DNA of 64,000 nt from JALZHR01 sp036388475. GTDB lineage: Bacteria > Acidobacteriota > Blastocatellia > Pyrinomonadales > Pyrinomonadaceae. The first letter of the stretch is position 1, and each line of letters opens with the position of its first letter. The stretch lies in assembly GCA_036388475.1 (NCBI GenBank), contig DASVRT010000086.1, forward strand, positions 10,108-74,107. Direction: 5' to 3'. Of the stretch, positions 34,020 to 42,873 are shown piece by piece. The notes beneath the pieces were generated by a model. That model was not told the DNA's origin, made no database searches, and was given only the letters and a program-made list of their open reading frames with translations. Made by a program: the position numbers and the translations under genes.

Positions 34020-34625
34020 ATGGGTATCACAGTACAAACTCAGGAAGTTCGCGAGGCGATTCTGGATGCGACCGACCGCATTCTTTCCACTCGCGGCTAC
34101 AAGAAAATGACGATTGACGATTTGGCGCAGGAAGTCGGCATCGGAAAAGGCAGCGTTTATCTGCATTTTACGAGCAAGGAAGAAATCGCGCTGTCGCACA
34201 TCGACCGCATCGTCGAAAGATTAAAGGAAAAACTGCACCGGATTGCCGCCGAAAACGATGCGCCGGAAAATCGTTTTAAGAAAATGCTCGTCTGCCGCGT
34301 GCTGCATCGCTTCGACAGTGTTCAGCATTACACGGTCAGCATCAGCGATTTGCTGGCGGCGATTCGCCCGCGCCTTTTGGAGCGGCGGCAGAAATATTTC
34401 GCCGAAGAAGCGCAGATTTTCGCCGGAATCATCGTCGAAGGACAGCTCAACGGAGATTTTCAGGACGGCGACGCACTGGAAATCGCCGAAACTTTAATGA
34501 CGGCGACCAATTCGCTTTTGCCGGTCAGTCTCAGCACCGAGGAACTCGGCGAGCGCGAGGAAATCGAGGAAAAAATCACGCGCCTTTCCGATTTGCTTTT
34601 AAGCGGCGTCTTAAAACGCGCGTAA
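34020..34625 (+). CDS. TetR/AcrR family transcriptional regulator
   Basis: Protein of 201 residues starting at M-G-I-T-V-Q; the ORF extends upstream, but this ATG follows the putative operator and gives a family-typical length. The N-terminal helix-turn-helix (about 10-57) has A-T-D-R-I-L-S-T-R-G-Y, T-I-D-D-L-A-Q-E-V-G-I-G-K-G-S-V-Y-L-H-F. The remainder is the ligand-binding helical domain. The secreted protein gene starts eight bases downstream, so the two are co-transcribed. The inducer is unknown. Confidence 0.9.
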   Translation: MGITVQTQEVREAILDATDRILSTRGYKKMTIDDLAQEVGIGKGSVYLHFTSKEEIALSHIDRIVERLKEKLHRIAAENDAPENRFKKMLVCRVLHRFDSVQHYTVSISDLLAAIRPRLLERRQKYFAEEAQIFAGIIVEGQLNGDFQDGDALEIAETLMTATNSLLPVSLSTEELGEREEIEEKITRLSDLLLSGVLKRA

Positions 34626-34632
34626 AAAATTT

Positions 34633-35277
34633 ATGCCCGGTCAAGCCATAAAATTTTTGTTTTTCGCAGCTGTTTTGATTTTGCCCGCGTTGTTTGTTCA
34701 AGGACAACGCTCGGTCAATGGAAAAACTCTGATTTCCGATGATTTACCGAAAATCAAAATCAGGCTCAAAGGCAATTTCAAATACGCCGGAAAATTCGAC
34801 TTTAAACTGGGCGAAACCGCCGCCGGCGAGCGATACGTTTTCGTCGATGCGAAGAAAAAGCGTATTCAAAGAATATTTGTCGCTCAATTTGAAGGTTTTT
34901 TGCCCGGCGTTAAAAAAACCTATAACTACAAATTCGATAACGCTTTAAAATTCGGCGCACATAAATTCAGACAAAACACTTACGCCTACAGCAACGAAGA
35001 AGACCGGCGCACAAAACCCGGTAACGAGGGCGTGCTGATGGCGGCTTTTCTGAGAGAAAAGGGTTATACGTTTGAAGATGAATTTATGATGTCGAGATTC
35101 GTGACCGTGCCGGACGTCGAACGCAGACACGAACTCATCTTGTTCTACATCGAAAACGCCGGCACGACCGGACATCGTCTGAGCGAATTTTACAACGGCG
35201 ACGACGAAACCGAAGTCTGGCGGAAAATTTCGGTCGGATTAACCGAACGCTCTCTGAAGGCGTTCGAAATCGAATAG
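34633..35277 (+). CDS. Exported hypothetical protein, co-transcribed with TetR
   Basis: Protein of 214 residues with an N-terminal hydrophobic signal (I-K-F-L-F-F-A-A-V-L-I-L-P-A-L-F-V-Q-G-Q). The rest alternates basic and aromatic residues (G-E-R-Y-V-F-V-D-A-K-K-K-R-I-Q-R-I-F), suggesting a beta-rich fold. No family is recognised. The tight spacing to the TetR gene suggests it belongs to that regulator's regulon. Confidence 0.7.
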   Translation: MPGQAIKFLFFAAVLILPALFVQGQRSVNGKTLISDDLPKIKIRLKGNFKYAGKFDFKLGETAAGERYVFVDAKKKRIQRIFVAQFEGFLPGVKKTYNYKFDNALKFGAHKFRQNTYAYSNEEDRRTKPGNEGVLMAAFLREKGYTFEDEFMMSRFVTVPDVERRHELILFYIENAGTTGHRLSEFYNGDDETEVWRKISVGLTERSLKAFEIE

Positions 35278-35315
35278 AAAAAAGTTCAAAACATTTCATA
35301 AGAGGAGTCATAAAC

Positions 35316-36419
35316 ATGAAAAATTCAATCATCGCACTAGCCATTATGGTTTTATTCGTGCTGGACGTTTACGCTCAGCAAAACGTCAATCAGCAGCCGG
35401 ATTTACCGCTTGACGCGGCAACCAGAACGCAAGTCATTAACGACTTGACCAAAGAACTCAACGAATCCTACGTTTTCGCCGAAACCGCGAAAACGATGGA
35501 GACGGACGTTAAGCAAAGACTGCAAAACAAGGAATACGACAAAATCACCAGCTCGCGCGAGTTTGCCGAAAAATTGACCGCAGATTTGCAAGCCGTAAGC
35601 CGTGACAAGCATCTGCGCGTGCGTTTTTCTTTCGACAAAATTCCCGTCCGCCAGGACAAACGCGAGCCGTCGAAAGAAGAATTGGAAAATCAGCAGCGCT
35701 TCGTGAGACAGATAAATTTCGGTTTTGAAAAAATCGAGCGCCTTCAAGGCAACATCGGATACGTGGATTTGCGCGGATTTTCCGACGCGGAGTCGGGCGT
35801 CGAAACCGTCGCGGCAGCGATGAATTTCCTGACCAACACGGACGCTTTGATTTTCGATTTGCGACAGAACGGCGGCGGCAGCCCTGAAATGGTCGCGCTG
35901 ATCAGCTCGTATCTTTTCGGCGAAAAACCCGTGCATTTGAACAGCCTGTATTGGCGCAAAGGCGATAAAACCGAAGAATACTGGACGAAAGGAACGGTCG
36001 CGGGCAAACGCTACGGCGAAACGAAAGACGTTTACGTTCTGACGAGCAACCGCACTTTCTCCGCCGGAGAAGAATTTACCTACAACCTGAAAAACTTAAA
36101 ACGCGCAACGATTATCGGCGAAACGACCGGCGGCGGCGCGCATCCGGGCGGAATGTTTCGCATCAACGACCATTTCGGTGCCTTTGTCCCGATGGGTCGC
36201 GCCGTCAGCCCCGTTACGAAAACGAATTGGGAAGGCACGGGCGTCGAGCCGGACGTAAAAGTCTCGAAAGAACTGGCGCTCAAGACGGCTTATGCGATGG
36301 CGCTGAATAAAGTCGCCGATAAAACAGCCGACGAACAGCGCAAAAAAGCGCTCAAGGAATTAGCCGACAAAACGCAGAAGGAAATCGACGAAATGAAAAA
36401 AGTCGCTAAAACCAACTAA
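35316..36419 (+). CDS. Exported S41 family peptidase (IRBP/CtpA-like)
   Basis: Protein of 367 residues with signal peptide (M-K-N-S-I-I-A-L-A to V-Y-A-Q) and an AGAGGAG ribosome binding site. An N-terminal helical region (about 30-110) precedes the S41 core. The core has Y-V-D-L-R-G-F, L-I-F-D-L-R-Q-N-G-G-G and the catalytic Ser region N-R-T-F-S-A-G-E-E-F, then G-E-T-T-G-G-G-A-H-P-G. No PDZ domain is visible, as in the retinoid-binding-protein-like subgroup. The C-terminus is a Lys/Glu-rich helix. Probably degrades periplasmic peptides. Confidence 0.9.
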   Translation: MKNSIIALAIMVLFVLDVYAQQNVNQQPDLPLDAATRTQVINDLTKELNESYVFAETAKTMETDVKQRLQNKEYDKITSSREFAEKLTADLQAVSRDKHLRVRFSFDKIPVRQDKREPSKEELENQQRFVRQINFGFEKIERLQGNIGYVDLRGFSDAESGVETVAAAMNFLTNTDALIFDLRQNGGGSPEMVALISSYLFGEKPVHLNSLYWRKGDKTEEYWTKGTVAGKRYGETKDVYVLTSNRTFSAGEEFTYNLKNLKRATIIGETTGGGAHPGGMFRINDHFGAFVPMGRAVSPVTKTNWEGTGVEPDVKVSKELALKTAYAMALNKVADKTADEQRKKALKELADKTQKEIDEMKKVAKTN

Positions 36420-36423
36420 CGGA

Positions 36424-36578
36424 AACTAGCCGCGAAAGAAGGCGAAAAAGACACGAAAAAGATTAGCCGCGAATTACTCGGATGAAGATTATTTTCTCTA
36501 TTCGTGTAATTCGCGGCTAATTTTCTTAATTCTTATTTCGCGCCTTTTTCGCTTTCTTTCGCGGCTAGTTTCTTTTTG
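36424..36578. repeat. Long inverted repeat, ACTAGCCGCGAAAGAA arms
   Basis: GAAACTAGCCGCGAAAGAAG and GGCGAAAAAG are mirrored by CGCCTTTTTCGCTTTCTTTC and GCGGCTAGTTTC. An inner stem uses TTAGCCGCGAATTAC/GTAATTCGCGGCTAA. Located between convergent genes. Confidence 0.85.
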
Positions 36579-36592
36579 TGCGCGGCAAAAAT

Positions 36593-37051
36593 CTATCGTT
36601 TCCAGTAATTTTTAATCTTTAAATCCAGCATCGGAAAGGCGCAGTATTCGCAGTTTCTGCCCGAATCGCGCAGTTTCTGCACCATCCGAATGGCGGCGTC
36701 GGCGTTGCGCGTGTGCACGATAATCGTCGCGGCGCGCTGCAAATTTTTGTTTTCGTGCAGCCATTCGGCAATCGCGTAGCCGGTCGTCGCGAAATCGTCG
36801 TGGTCGTTCGATTCGTAATGATGCGGCAGCAGGTCGTGGTCGAGAAAAATCGCGTCGTAATTGTTTTCCGCTAAAAGCTCTTTGGCTTCTTCGACCGTTT
36901 CGGCGATGTCGAGCTCGTCGCCGTCGAATCTTTTGGAAAACCAACGGTGGCGGCGGCGGTCGTCGTCAAGCAGGAAAACCGTTATCGGGCTGCGTTCGGC
37001 TTTCAGATTGACCAAGCCGAGTTTCATCAACAAACTGCGTAAGATGCTCAT
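36593..37051 (-). CDS. Stand-alone receiver-like protein (cyclic-phosphate-processing receiver type)
   Basis: Protein of 152 residues. The core resembles the receiver fold (I-T-V-F-L-L-D-D-D-R-R-R; Y-D-A-I-F-L-D-H-D-L; A-T-I-I-V-H-T-R-N). It also has the acidic/His pattern (L-D-H-D-L-L-P-H-H) and A-T-T-G-Y-A-I-A of the receiver-like family proposed to act on cyclic phosphates (recalled family knowledge). The N-terminal 20 residues are basic and hydrophobic. It has no output domain, and its neighbours give no clear partner. Confidence 0.65.
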   Translation of the reverse strand: MSILRSLLMKLGLVNLKAERSPITVFLLDDDRRRHRWFSKRFDGDELDIAETVEEAKELLAENNYDAIFLDHDLLPHHYESNDHDDFATTGYAIAEWLHENKNLQRAATIIVHTRNADAAIRMVQKLRDSGRNCEYCAFPMLDLKIKNYWKR

Positions 37052-37239
37052 AATTCAACTAAAACGAAGGTTTTAATATAGCATACGATTCGGGCGCTGA
37101 AAATTTAACAAAAAAATTTATTCGAATGTTAAATTCGTGTAAATTATAAGTCGCCTGTTTTCATCAACTTAATTTTACCGCCCGTTTCGGAAATCGCCGA
37201 AGCCTGATATTTGCTGCATTTCCGATATAAAAATAATAC

Positions 37240-37267
37240 TTGAAATCTTTTCATCCGGTGCTATAAT
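37240..37267 (+). promoter_or_regulatory. Sigma-70-type promoter of the DnaC-like gene
   Basis: TTGAAA, 16 bases, TATAAT. Transcription would start near 37274, leaving a leader of about 70 bases before the ATG at 37344. Confidence 0.65.
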
Positions 37268-37343
37268 CCAATTCGACTTCAATATGAGGGCTGCACGAAC
37301 AAGGTCTATCGGAAAAACATAAAATCAGTTAAAATTTTCTTGG

Positions 37344-38153
37344 ATGTCACAGGACAAAGCGACAAATTTTCAGCTTTACGCCGTTCCCAATGCGGATGAT
37401 TCTGCGTTTGAACAGGATTTTCTTGACGAGATACAATCTCGGCAGGAACCGGCGGTTTGCGAAAAATGCTTCGGTTCGGGGATGGAAATCGTGCCGGGCA
37501 AAGGCGCGCGCCGATGCGATTGCCGCAAGCAGAAATCGCAGGAAAAACATCTCGAACGGACGAACATTCCGAAGCGCTATTTCGACTGCCATTTTCAAAG
37601 CTACAAGGTCACGCATCCGTCCCAGGAACGGGCTTATAAATTTGCATCGAGATTGGCGATAGACTATCCGGCAGTTGACCGCGGGCTGCTTTTAACGGGC
37701 ACGGTCGGCGTCGGCAAAACGCATCTCGCGGTTTCGATTCTGAAAGCCTTGAACGAGCGCGGATTTTCGTGTTTGTTTTATGAATTCGGCTCGCTCCTGA
37801 AAGGAATTCAGGATTCCTACAATCCTTCGACGCAAACCTCGGAGCTCAAAGTTCTTTCGCCCGTTTTCGACGCCGAAATTCTCGTGCTCGACGAAATCGG
37901 CGCGTCAAAACCGACCGAATGGGTGCGCGACACGATGGCGCACATCATCAACACGCGCTACAACGACAAAAAACTGACGATTTTCACGACCAATTATATG
38001 GACGACCGCAAGGCGGAAAAGGACGAAACGCTCGAAGACCGCATCGGCGTGCGCCTGCGCTCGCGTCTCTACGAAATGTGCCGCACGGTGAAAATCGAAG
38101 GTCAGGATTTCCGCCGCACGTTCGACCAGGTTTCGCAGATGAAGAAAAGATAG
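37344..38153 (+). CDS. dnaC: DnaC/DnaI-like AAA+ ATPase (helicase loader-like)
   Basis: Protein of 269 residues. An N-terminal Cys cluster (C-E-K-C-F-G-S-G...C-D-C, about 34-55) forms a probable zinc site. Residues about 95-260 are an AAA+ domain with Walker A G-T-V-G-V-G-K-T-H (about 120-128), Walker B I-L-V-L-D-E-I-G-A, sensor T-T-N-Y and an Arg-rich end (R-L-R-S-R-L-Y-E-M). Such proteins load the replicative helicase or are IstB-like transposition helpers. No transposase is nearby and the gene has its own promoter, so helicase loading is favoured. Confidence 0.85.
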   Translation: MSQDKATNFQLYAVPNADDSAFEQDFLDEIQSRQEPAVCEKCFGSGMEIVPGKGARRCDCRKQKSQEKHLERTNIPKRYFDCHFQSYKVTHPSQERAYKFASRLAIDYPAVDRGLLLTGTVGVGKTHLAVSILKALNERGFSCLFYEFGSLLKGIQDSYNPSTQTSELKVLSPVFDAEILVLDEIGASKPTEWVRDTMAHIINTRYNDKKLTIFTTNYMDDRKAEKDETLEDRIGVRLRSRLYEMCRTVKIEGQDFRRTFDQVSQMKKR

Positions 38154-38155
38154 TT

Positions 38156-38326
38156 TAGCCGCGGATTAACGCGGACGGGCGCGGATAAAGCAAAAGAAAA
38201 GATTGCCCGCAAAATATACGAATCAAACGAAAAAGACTTAAAAATTTTTAAGTCTTTTTTCGTATCTTTCGCCTGTTTCGCGGGCAATCTTTTCTTATCC
38301 GCGGGCGCGTTAATCCGCGGCTAATT
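38156..38326. repeat. Long inverted repeat, TTAGCCGCGGATTAACGCG arms
   Basis: TTAGCCGCGGATTAACGCG is mirrored exactly by CGCGTTAATCCGCGGCTAA. Inner stems are AAAGAAAAGATTGCCCGC/GCGGGCAATCTTTTCTT and GACTTAAAAATTTTTAAGTC. The left arm shares sequence with 21570-21595. It spans the gap between dnaC and msrQ and overlaps the msrQ 3' end. Confidence 0.9.
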
Positions 38327-38921
38327 TTGGCTTCACGGCTTTCGGCTTCCAATTTGAATAAATTCTGTAACCGAGCAGAATCGCCAGAATAAAAGCGAAG
38401 AAAAACGGGTAGGTTAAATCGGATTTCACAATCATCCAAAAATGAATCACGCCTAAAATCGCAATCAGATAAGTTAATTTATGCAACCGCGCCCAATTTT
38501 TTCCGCCGAGCCGTTTTATCATTCCGTTGGTCGAAGTCGCGGCAAGCGGAATCAGCAGAAAAAACGCCAGCATCCCGACGGCGATAACCGGGCGTTGCCA
38601 AACATCGCCTGCAATCGCCGAAAAGTTAAAATTCTTATCGAAAATGCTGTAAGTTATCAAATGCAGAAAGCCGTAAAAAAAAGCGTAAAGCCCGAGCATC
38701 CGGCGAAATTTTATCAAATTATTCCAGCCGAACATTTTCCGCAAAGGCGTCACCGACAGAGTTATCAACAAAAAAACCAAAGTCAAAACGCCGGTCGTGC
38801 GCAGAAAAAACTCGATTGGATTTGCGCCGAGTCTGCCGCCGGCACCGTCCCAAACGAGTAAAGCGAGCGGCACGAGGCTGTTGATGAAAATCAAAATTTT
38901 GTTGAATTTTACATCATTCAT
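38310..38921 (-). CDS. msrQ: MsrQ, haem-binding membrane subunit of protein-methionine-sulfoxide reductase
   Basis: Inner-membrane protein of 203 residues with about six hydrophobic helices. It passes quinone-derived electrons to MsrP. Conserved histidines expected to bind haem are visible in F-F-Y-G-F-L-H-L-I-T-Y, W-A-R-L-H-K-L-T-Y and L-G-V-I-H-F-W. The R-R-M-L-G-L-Y-A-F motif is characteristic of the ferric-reductase-like superfamily. It follows msrP on the same strand, separated by a 65-base hairpin. Confidence 0.92.
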   Translation of the reverse strand: MNDVKFNKILIFINSLVPLALLVWDGAGGRLGANPIEFFLRTTGVLTLVFLLITLSVTPLRKMFGWNNLIKFRRMLGLYAFFYGFLHLITYSIFDKNFNFSAIAGDVWQRPVIAVGMLAFFLLIPLAATSTNGMIKRLGGKNWARLHKLTYLIAILGVIHFWMIVKSDLTYPFFFAFILAILLGYRIYSNWKPKAVKPKLAAD

Positions 38922-38924
38922 AAG

Positions 38925-38988
38925 TGGTAAGTGATAAACGGTAAGCGGTAAGTTGCAATAACGAGCTTACCACTTACCGTTTATCACT
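38925..38988. repeat. GGTAAGT-word inverted repeat inside the msrPQ operon
   Basis: AGTGGTAAGTGATAAACGGT followed by AAGCGGTAAG is mirrored by CTTACCACTTACCGTTTATC and ACT. It fills the whole gap between the msrP stop and the msrQ start. Confidence 0.85.
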
Positions 38989-39946
38989 AAAAAAACTTTT
39001 TCAAATCCATTCCGTTATAAAGGCTCGCCACCTGTTCCGCGTAGCCGTTAAAAAGCAGCGTTTCCTGCCGACCGTATTCGCCGATGCGTCTCTCGTTCGC
39101 CTGCGACCAGCGCGGGTGCGAGACTTTCGGATTGACGTTGGAATAAAAACCGTATTCGTCGGGCGCGGCAAGATTCCAGGTGGTCGGCGGCTCGATGTCG
39201 GTCAAATTGATTTTGACGATTGATTTGATGCTCTTGAAACCGTATTTCCAGGGCACGACCAGCCTGAGCGGCGCGCCGTTTTGATTCGGCAATAATTTCC
39301 CGTAAAGTCCTGTCGCCAGAATCGTTAAAGGATGCAAAGCTTCGTCCAGCCGCAAGCCTTCGACATACGGTAAATCAATTCCGGCGCTGAATGAAGACTG
39401 CATTTGTTTTGAATCGTAAAGCGTCTGGAAAGCGACGTATCGGGCGCTGCCGAGCGGCTCGACCGCGGCGAGAATTTTCTTTAAAGGAAAACCGACCCAC
39501 GGGATGACCATCGACCAGCCTTCGACGCAGCGAAAGCGATAAATCCTTTCTTCCTGCTCGAATTTTAAAATTTCTTCGATGTCGAAAATTTTCGGATTTT
39601 GCACCATTCCGCCGACTTCCAGCGTCCACGGGCGCGTCACAAAATTTTCCGCCGCGCGCGCAACGGCGGTTTTGCCGGTCGAAAACTCGTAAAAATTATT
39701 GTAATTGGTGATGTCTTCAAAAGAGTTGAGTTTATCCTCGACGCTCAAACGGGATTTCGTCACGCTTTCGATTATCTCGGTTTTAATTTCCTTCGGCGGC
39801 GGCTGGTTGAAAAAGCGGTAAAGCCCGGCGGTTGCCAGAGTCGTTCCCGCCAGCAATCCGGCGCGCAGAAAATTGCGGCGATTCAGATAAGTTTTCTCGT
39901 CCGTTATCTCGCTGGATTTTATCTCGCCCGGCTTTTTGATAACCAT
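38987..39946 (-). CDS. msrP: MsrP, periplasmic molybdopterin protein-methionine-sulfoxide reductase
   Basis: Reduces methionine sulfoxide in periplasmic proteins. The 319-residue protein starts with a Tat signal (Y-L-N-R-R-N-F-L-R-A-G). The molybdenum-ligating Cys is in Y-R-F-R-C-V-E-G-W-S-M, followed by I-P-W-V-G-F-P-L. Other conserved blocks are Y-V-E-G-L-R-L-D-E-A and P-L-R-L-V-V-P-W-K-Y-G-F-K. It is the promoter-proximal gene of the msrPQ pair and is divergent from the tandem paralogue family at 40065. Confidence 0.94.
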   Translation of the reverse strand: MVIKKPGEIKSSEITDEKTYLNRRNFLRAGLLAGTTLATAGLYRFFNQPPPKEIKTEIIESVTKSRLSVEDKLNSFEDITNYNNFYEFSTGKTAVARAAENFVTRPWTLEVGGMVQNPKIFDIEEILKFEQEERIYRFRCVEGWSMVIPWVGFPLKKILAAVEPLGSARYVAFQTLYDSKQMQSSFSAGIDLPYVEGLRLDEALHPLTILATGLYGKLLPNQNGAPLRLVVPWKYGFKSIKSIVKINLTDIEPPTTWNLAAPDEYGFYSNVNPKVSHPRWSQANERRIGEYGRQETLLFNGYAEQVASLYNGMDLKKFF

Positions 39947-40064
39947 AATTCTTTATTCGCTTCCGGCTGAAAATCGGTTTCAATCTACAAAATCTTCCTG
40001 ATTTATATTATCTTATGCTAAGATTTTATTCCCTGAAACTTCTTCCCGCAGAAAGGAGATAAAG

Positions 40065-40773
40065 ATGCGCGCATCACGCCTTGTCGTTTCTTTTATTTTA
40101 TTCGCTTTTTTTTGCAGTTCGGCTTTTTCTCAAATTCCGACGCCCGAAGCGCAGCCGTCGCCCGCCGAACCGGAAAAGGACAAAGCCCGCCAGGAACTGG
40201 AGAAAAACGCTTTCCGCCTGCTTGACGAGGCGGTCGGTGACGCCAACGGCTTAAAGCTCTGGGAAAATCGCGCTTTGATTTACGCCGTGGCGGGCGATTT
40301 GTATTGGAAAACCGAACAGAAACGCGCCCGCAAGCTTTTCCGCGATGCGTGCATTGGTGGGCGATGTGCCGGAAAGCCGCGAGGAAGTGGCGGATATTTT
40401 AAAGGTCGCCTCCGGCTACGCGGCTATCGAACCGAGCCGCGCGTTTCTGTATCTCGCGCCGCTGATTGAAATGAACAACGATTTGATGACCGCTTACTCG
40501 CTGCTCGCCAAATACAGCAAACAGGAATATTTTTTCAAAAAAGGCGAGATGCTTTACGCGCAGGCGGCAGGTATGGGCGGCAACTCCTATATGCGCTACG
40601 GCAAAGAGCTCGGTTTGCTGGCGGCGGCTGACTTCGGGCGGGCGAAAGGCTTGATTGAACAATTTCGCCGCGAAGAGGTGCGCGTGCTGGTGAAAGCGCT
40701 GGCGGCGCAGAGCATTTTCAAAGAAAAAATCGGCTTTGAAGGAATTGCCGTTCATTATTACGATGAGTATTAA
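40065..40773 (+). pseudogene. Remnant of a tandem exported-protein paralogue with a large internal deletion and frameshift
   Basis: The first half (40065 to about 40345) encodes a signal peptide and the N-terminal part (R-Q-E-L-E-K-N-A...E-N-R-A-L-I-Y...A-R-K-L-F-R), matching residues 1-92 of the next gene. The frame then shifts. From about 40347 the other frame encodes the C-terminal part (A-A-I-E-P-S-R-A-F...R-R-E-E-V-R-V-L-V-K), matching about residues 487-625 of that gene. Roughly 400 codons are missing at the junction. The second ORF could start at ATG 40345 but has no ribosome binding site. An assembly artefact cannot be excluded. Confidence 0.8.
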
Positions 40774-40834
40774 ACGCTTCGCTGCGGCAGAATTTACTTT
40801 TACGCTTTTCTCTGGAAGAAATAAGGAGATTTTA

Positions 40835-42712
40835 ATGTTGATTTCGCGATTTATTTGCCTGCTGATTATTTTTTCAATCGCCTGCGGCTCAAGTTTAGCC
40901 CAATTTCCGCTGAAAAAATCAGACCCGGAAAAAGAAAAAGCCGCGCTGGAGCTTGAGAAAAACGCCGTTGAATTATTAGAACAAGCCATCAGCGAAACCG
41001 CCGCCTTGAAACTGCCCGAAAACCGCGCGCTGATTTACACGATGGCGGGCGACCTGCTCTGGTCAAAAGACGAAAAACGCGCGCGCAGTCTTTTTCGCGG
41101 CGCGGCGGGCGAAATCGTTCAAATCATTAATACGAAAGCGGAAAATTCCGATTCGCGCGGATTGGAAACGGGAAACGGCATAACGCCGACGTATAACACG
41201 CGGCAGATGGAAATTTTCATCCTGCGGCAGATGGTTTTGCGAACGCTGGCGGAGCGCGACGCGGAAATGGCGCTCGAAATTTTGCAGACGACGCGCCCGC
41301 CCGAAGTCGCCGCCGAAATGCAGACCTACGTGATGCCGACCGGCAGCGCGCCGAATTCGCCGCCAAAACAACCGACGCCCGCGCCCGTCGCGCCGCGTAA
41401 CCTGAGAGTCGAGCAGGAAATTCGTCTCGAACAGGGGCTGCTCGCCAAAGCCGCCGAGCAAGACCCGGCGAAAGCTGCTCAAAGAATCAGGGAAAATCTG
41501 GAAAAAGGCTTTTCGGTGGAAATCGTCTCGGCGCTGCAAAGGATTTATAAAAAAGATGCCGAGCTGGCGACCAAGCTTTTTGACGAAACGATACAAAAAC
41601 TGCTCGGCGCGGATTTATCAAAAACCCAGAATATGAGTTTCGCTGTTAACCTGCTGCGACCTTACGCTTTTCCGCCGAAGGAAAACCCGAACGTGAAAAG
41701 CGAGCCGCGCCTGACGATTAACGAAAAATCGGCGAAAGACATCGCCAACAAAATCGCCGATGCGTTTATGAAAGCGACGAATTTCAGAGAAATCGCCTTT
41801 CTGAACTCGATGCTCCCGGTTTTGCAGAAAATCGTGCCGGAAAGAGTGGCGCCGTTAAAACAAAAAGAAGCCGCGCTGAAAAAACAGATGCCGCAAAATA
41901 CGCGCGCGATTCAAGCTCCGGCTTCGCTGAACGACCCGAACGCGACGCCCGAAAAAATGATTGCCGACGCGACCCGAGCCCAACCGCAGATGCGCGGCGC
42001 GCTCTATCGCCAGGCGGCTTTTCGCGCTTCCGGCGGCGATGCCGAAAGAATCCGCGCTCTTCTGCAAAGCGAGCCGGAAAGCAAGGAACGCGACGACGCC
42101 ATTGCTTTTCTGGATTCGAATCTGGTGCTGGCGCAGCTGCGCGCGGGAAAAACCGACGAAGCGCGCAGGCTTATCGACAGGCTGCCGTTCGGTGCGGCGA
42201 AAGCCGAGCTGCTGGTTCAATTAGCCGTCGCTTTATATCGTTTAAATACAAAGGAAAGCAAAGAAAGCGCCCTGCGAATAATGAGCGAGGCGCGCGAGAT
42301 GGTCAAAGATTTTCCCGAAGACAAAGACGAAACGGACAATTTGGCGAAAGTCATCGCCGGTTTTGCCGTTATCGACCCGGAGCGCGCTTTCACGATGCTT
42401 TCGCCCATTATCGAGCAAGTTAACGAAGTCGTGAACGCGCAGGCGGTGCTGGCGCGATTCAACAAGCAGACGCAAAATTTTCGCGACGGCGAGCTGGTTA
42501 TCGCCAACAGTTTCGGCACGCTCAATGCAAAAGTTCTTCGCTACGGGCGCGAATTGAAAATGCTGGCGGAAAGCGATTTTACCCGCACGCGCGGGCTGAT
42601 TGACCAGATGCGCCGCGACGACGTGCGCGTGTTCGTCAAGCTTTTCGTCGCGCAGAGCATTCTGAAGGAAAGAATCGGACTCGGCGGCATATCTTTCGGC
42701 GGCGGTGACTAA
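40835..42712 (+). CDS. Exported helical repeat protein, tandem paralogue 2
   Basis: Protein of 625 residues. ATG 40835 follows TAAGGAGAT and begins a signal peptide (M-L-I-S-R-F-I-C-L-L to S-L-A-Q). The mature protein is almost entirely alpha-helical with Glu/Lys/Ala-rich stretches and repeated A-x-x-L-A-x-x-D-P-x-x-A patterns, resembling TPR-like solenoids. An internal Pro-rich segment lies near 190. Family not recognised. It is the complete relative of the broken gene upstream and is homologous to the gene at 42874. Confidence 0.8.
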   Translation: MLISRFICLLIIFSIACGSSLAQFPLKKSDPEKEKAALELEKNAVELLEQAISETAALKLPENRALIYTMAGDLLWSKDEKRARSLFRGAAGEIVQIINTKAENSDSRGLETGNGITPTYNTRQMEIFILRQMVLRTLAERDAEMALEILQTTRPPEVAAEMQTYVMPTGSAPNSPPKQPTPAPVAPRNLRVEQEIRLEQGLLAKAAEQDPAKAAQRIRENLEKGFSVEIVSALQRIYKKDAELATKLFDETIQKLLGADLSKTQNMSFAVNLLRPYAFPPKENPNVKSEPRLTINEKSAKDIANKIADAFMKATNFREIAFLNSMLPVLQKIVPERVAPLKQKEAALKKQMPQNTRAIQAPASLNDPNATPEKMIADATRAQPQMRGALYRQAAFRASGGDAERIRALLQSEPESKERDDAIAFLDSNLVLAQLRAGKTDEARRLIDRLPFGAAKAELLVQLAVALYRLNTKESKESALRIMSEAREMVKDFPEDKDETDNLAKVIAGFAVIDPERAFTMLSPIIEQVNEVVNAQAVLARFNKQTQNFRDGELVIANSFGTLNAKVLRYGRELKMLAESDFTRTRGLIDQMRRDDVRVFVKLFVAQSILKERIGLGGISFGGGD

Positions 42713-42873
42713 ACTGCCGCGGCGGATTTATTGCAGGCTTGCAAGGCGACGCCGGATTTTTAAATTTAAAATCGGCGCAGGAGATCGGAAGGATTTATAA
42801 TTTCCGCCGCGCGTGCAACCTTTTCCTCCTTCAATCGTTCAAAAATTAAGATTCGTTTGGAGAAGGAAAATTT

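Noticed and set aside
37344..38153. IstB-type transposition helper
   Set aside because: There is no transposase or terminal inverted repeat nearby, and the N-terminal Cys cluster plus own promoter favour a DnaC/DnaI-like role.
40345..40773. Independent 142-residue gene
   Set aside because: It has no ribosome binding site or signal peptide and matches only the C-terminal part of the neighbouring paralogue, so it is better read as part of a pseudogene.
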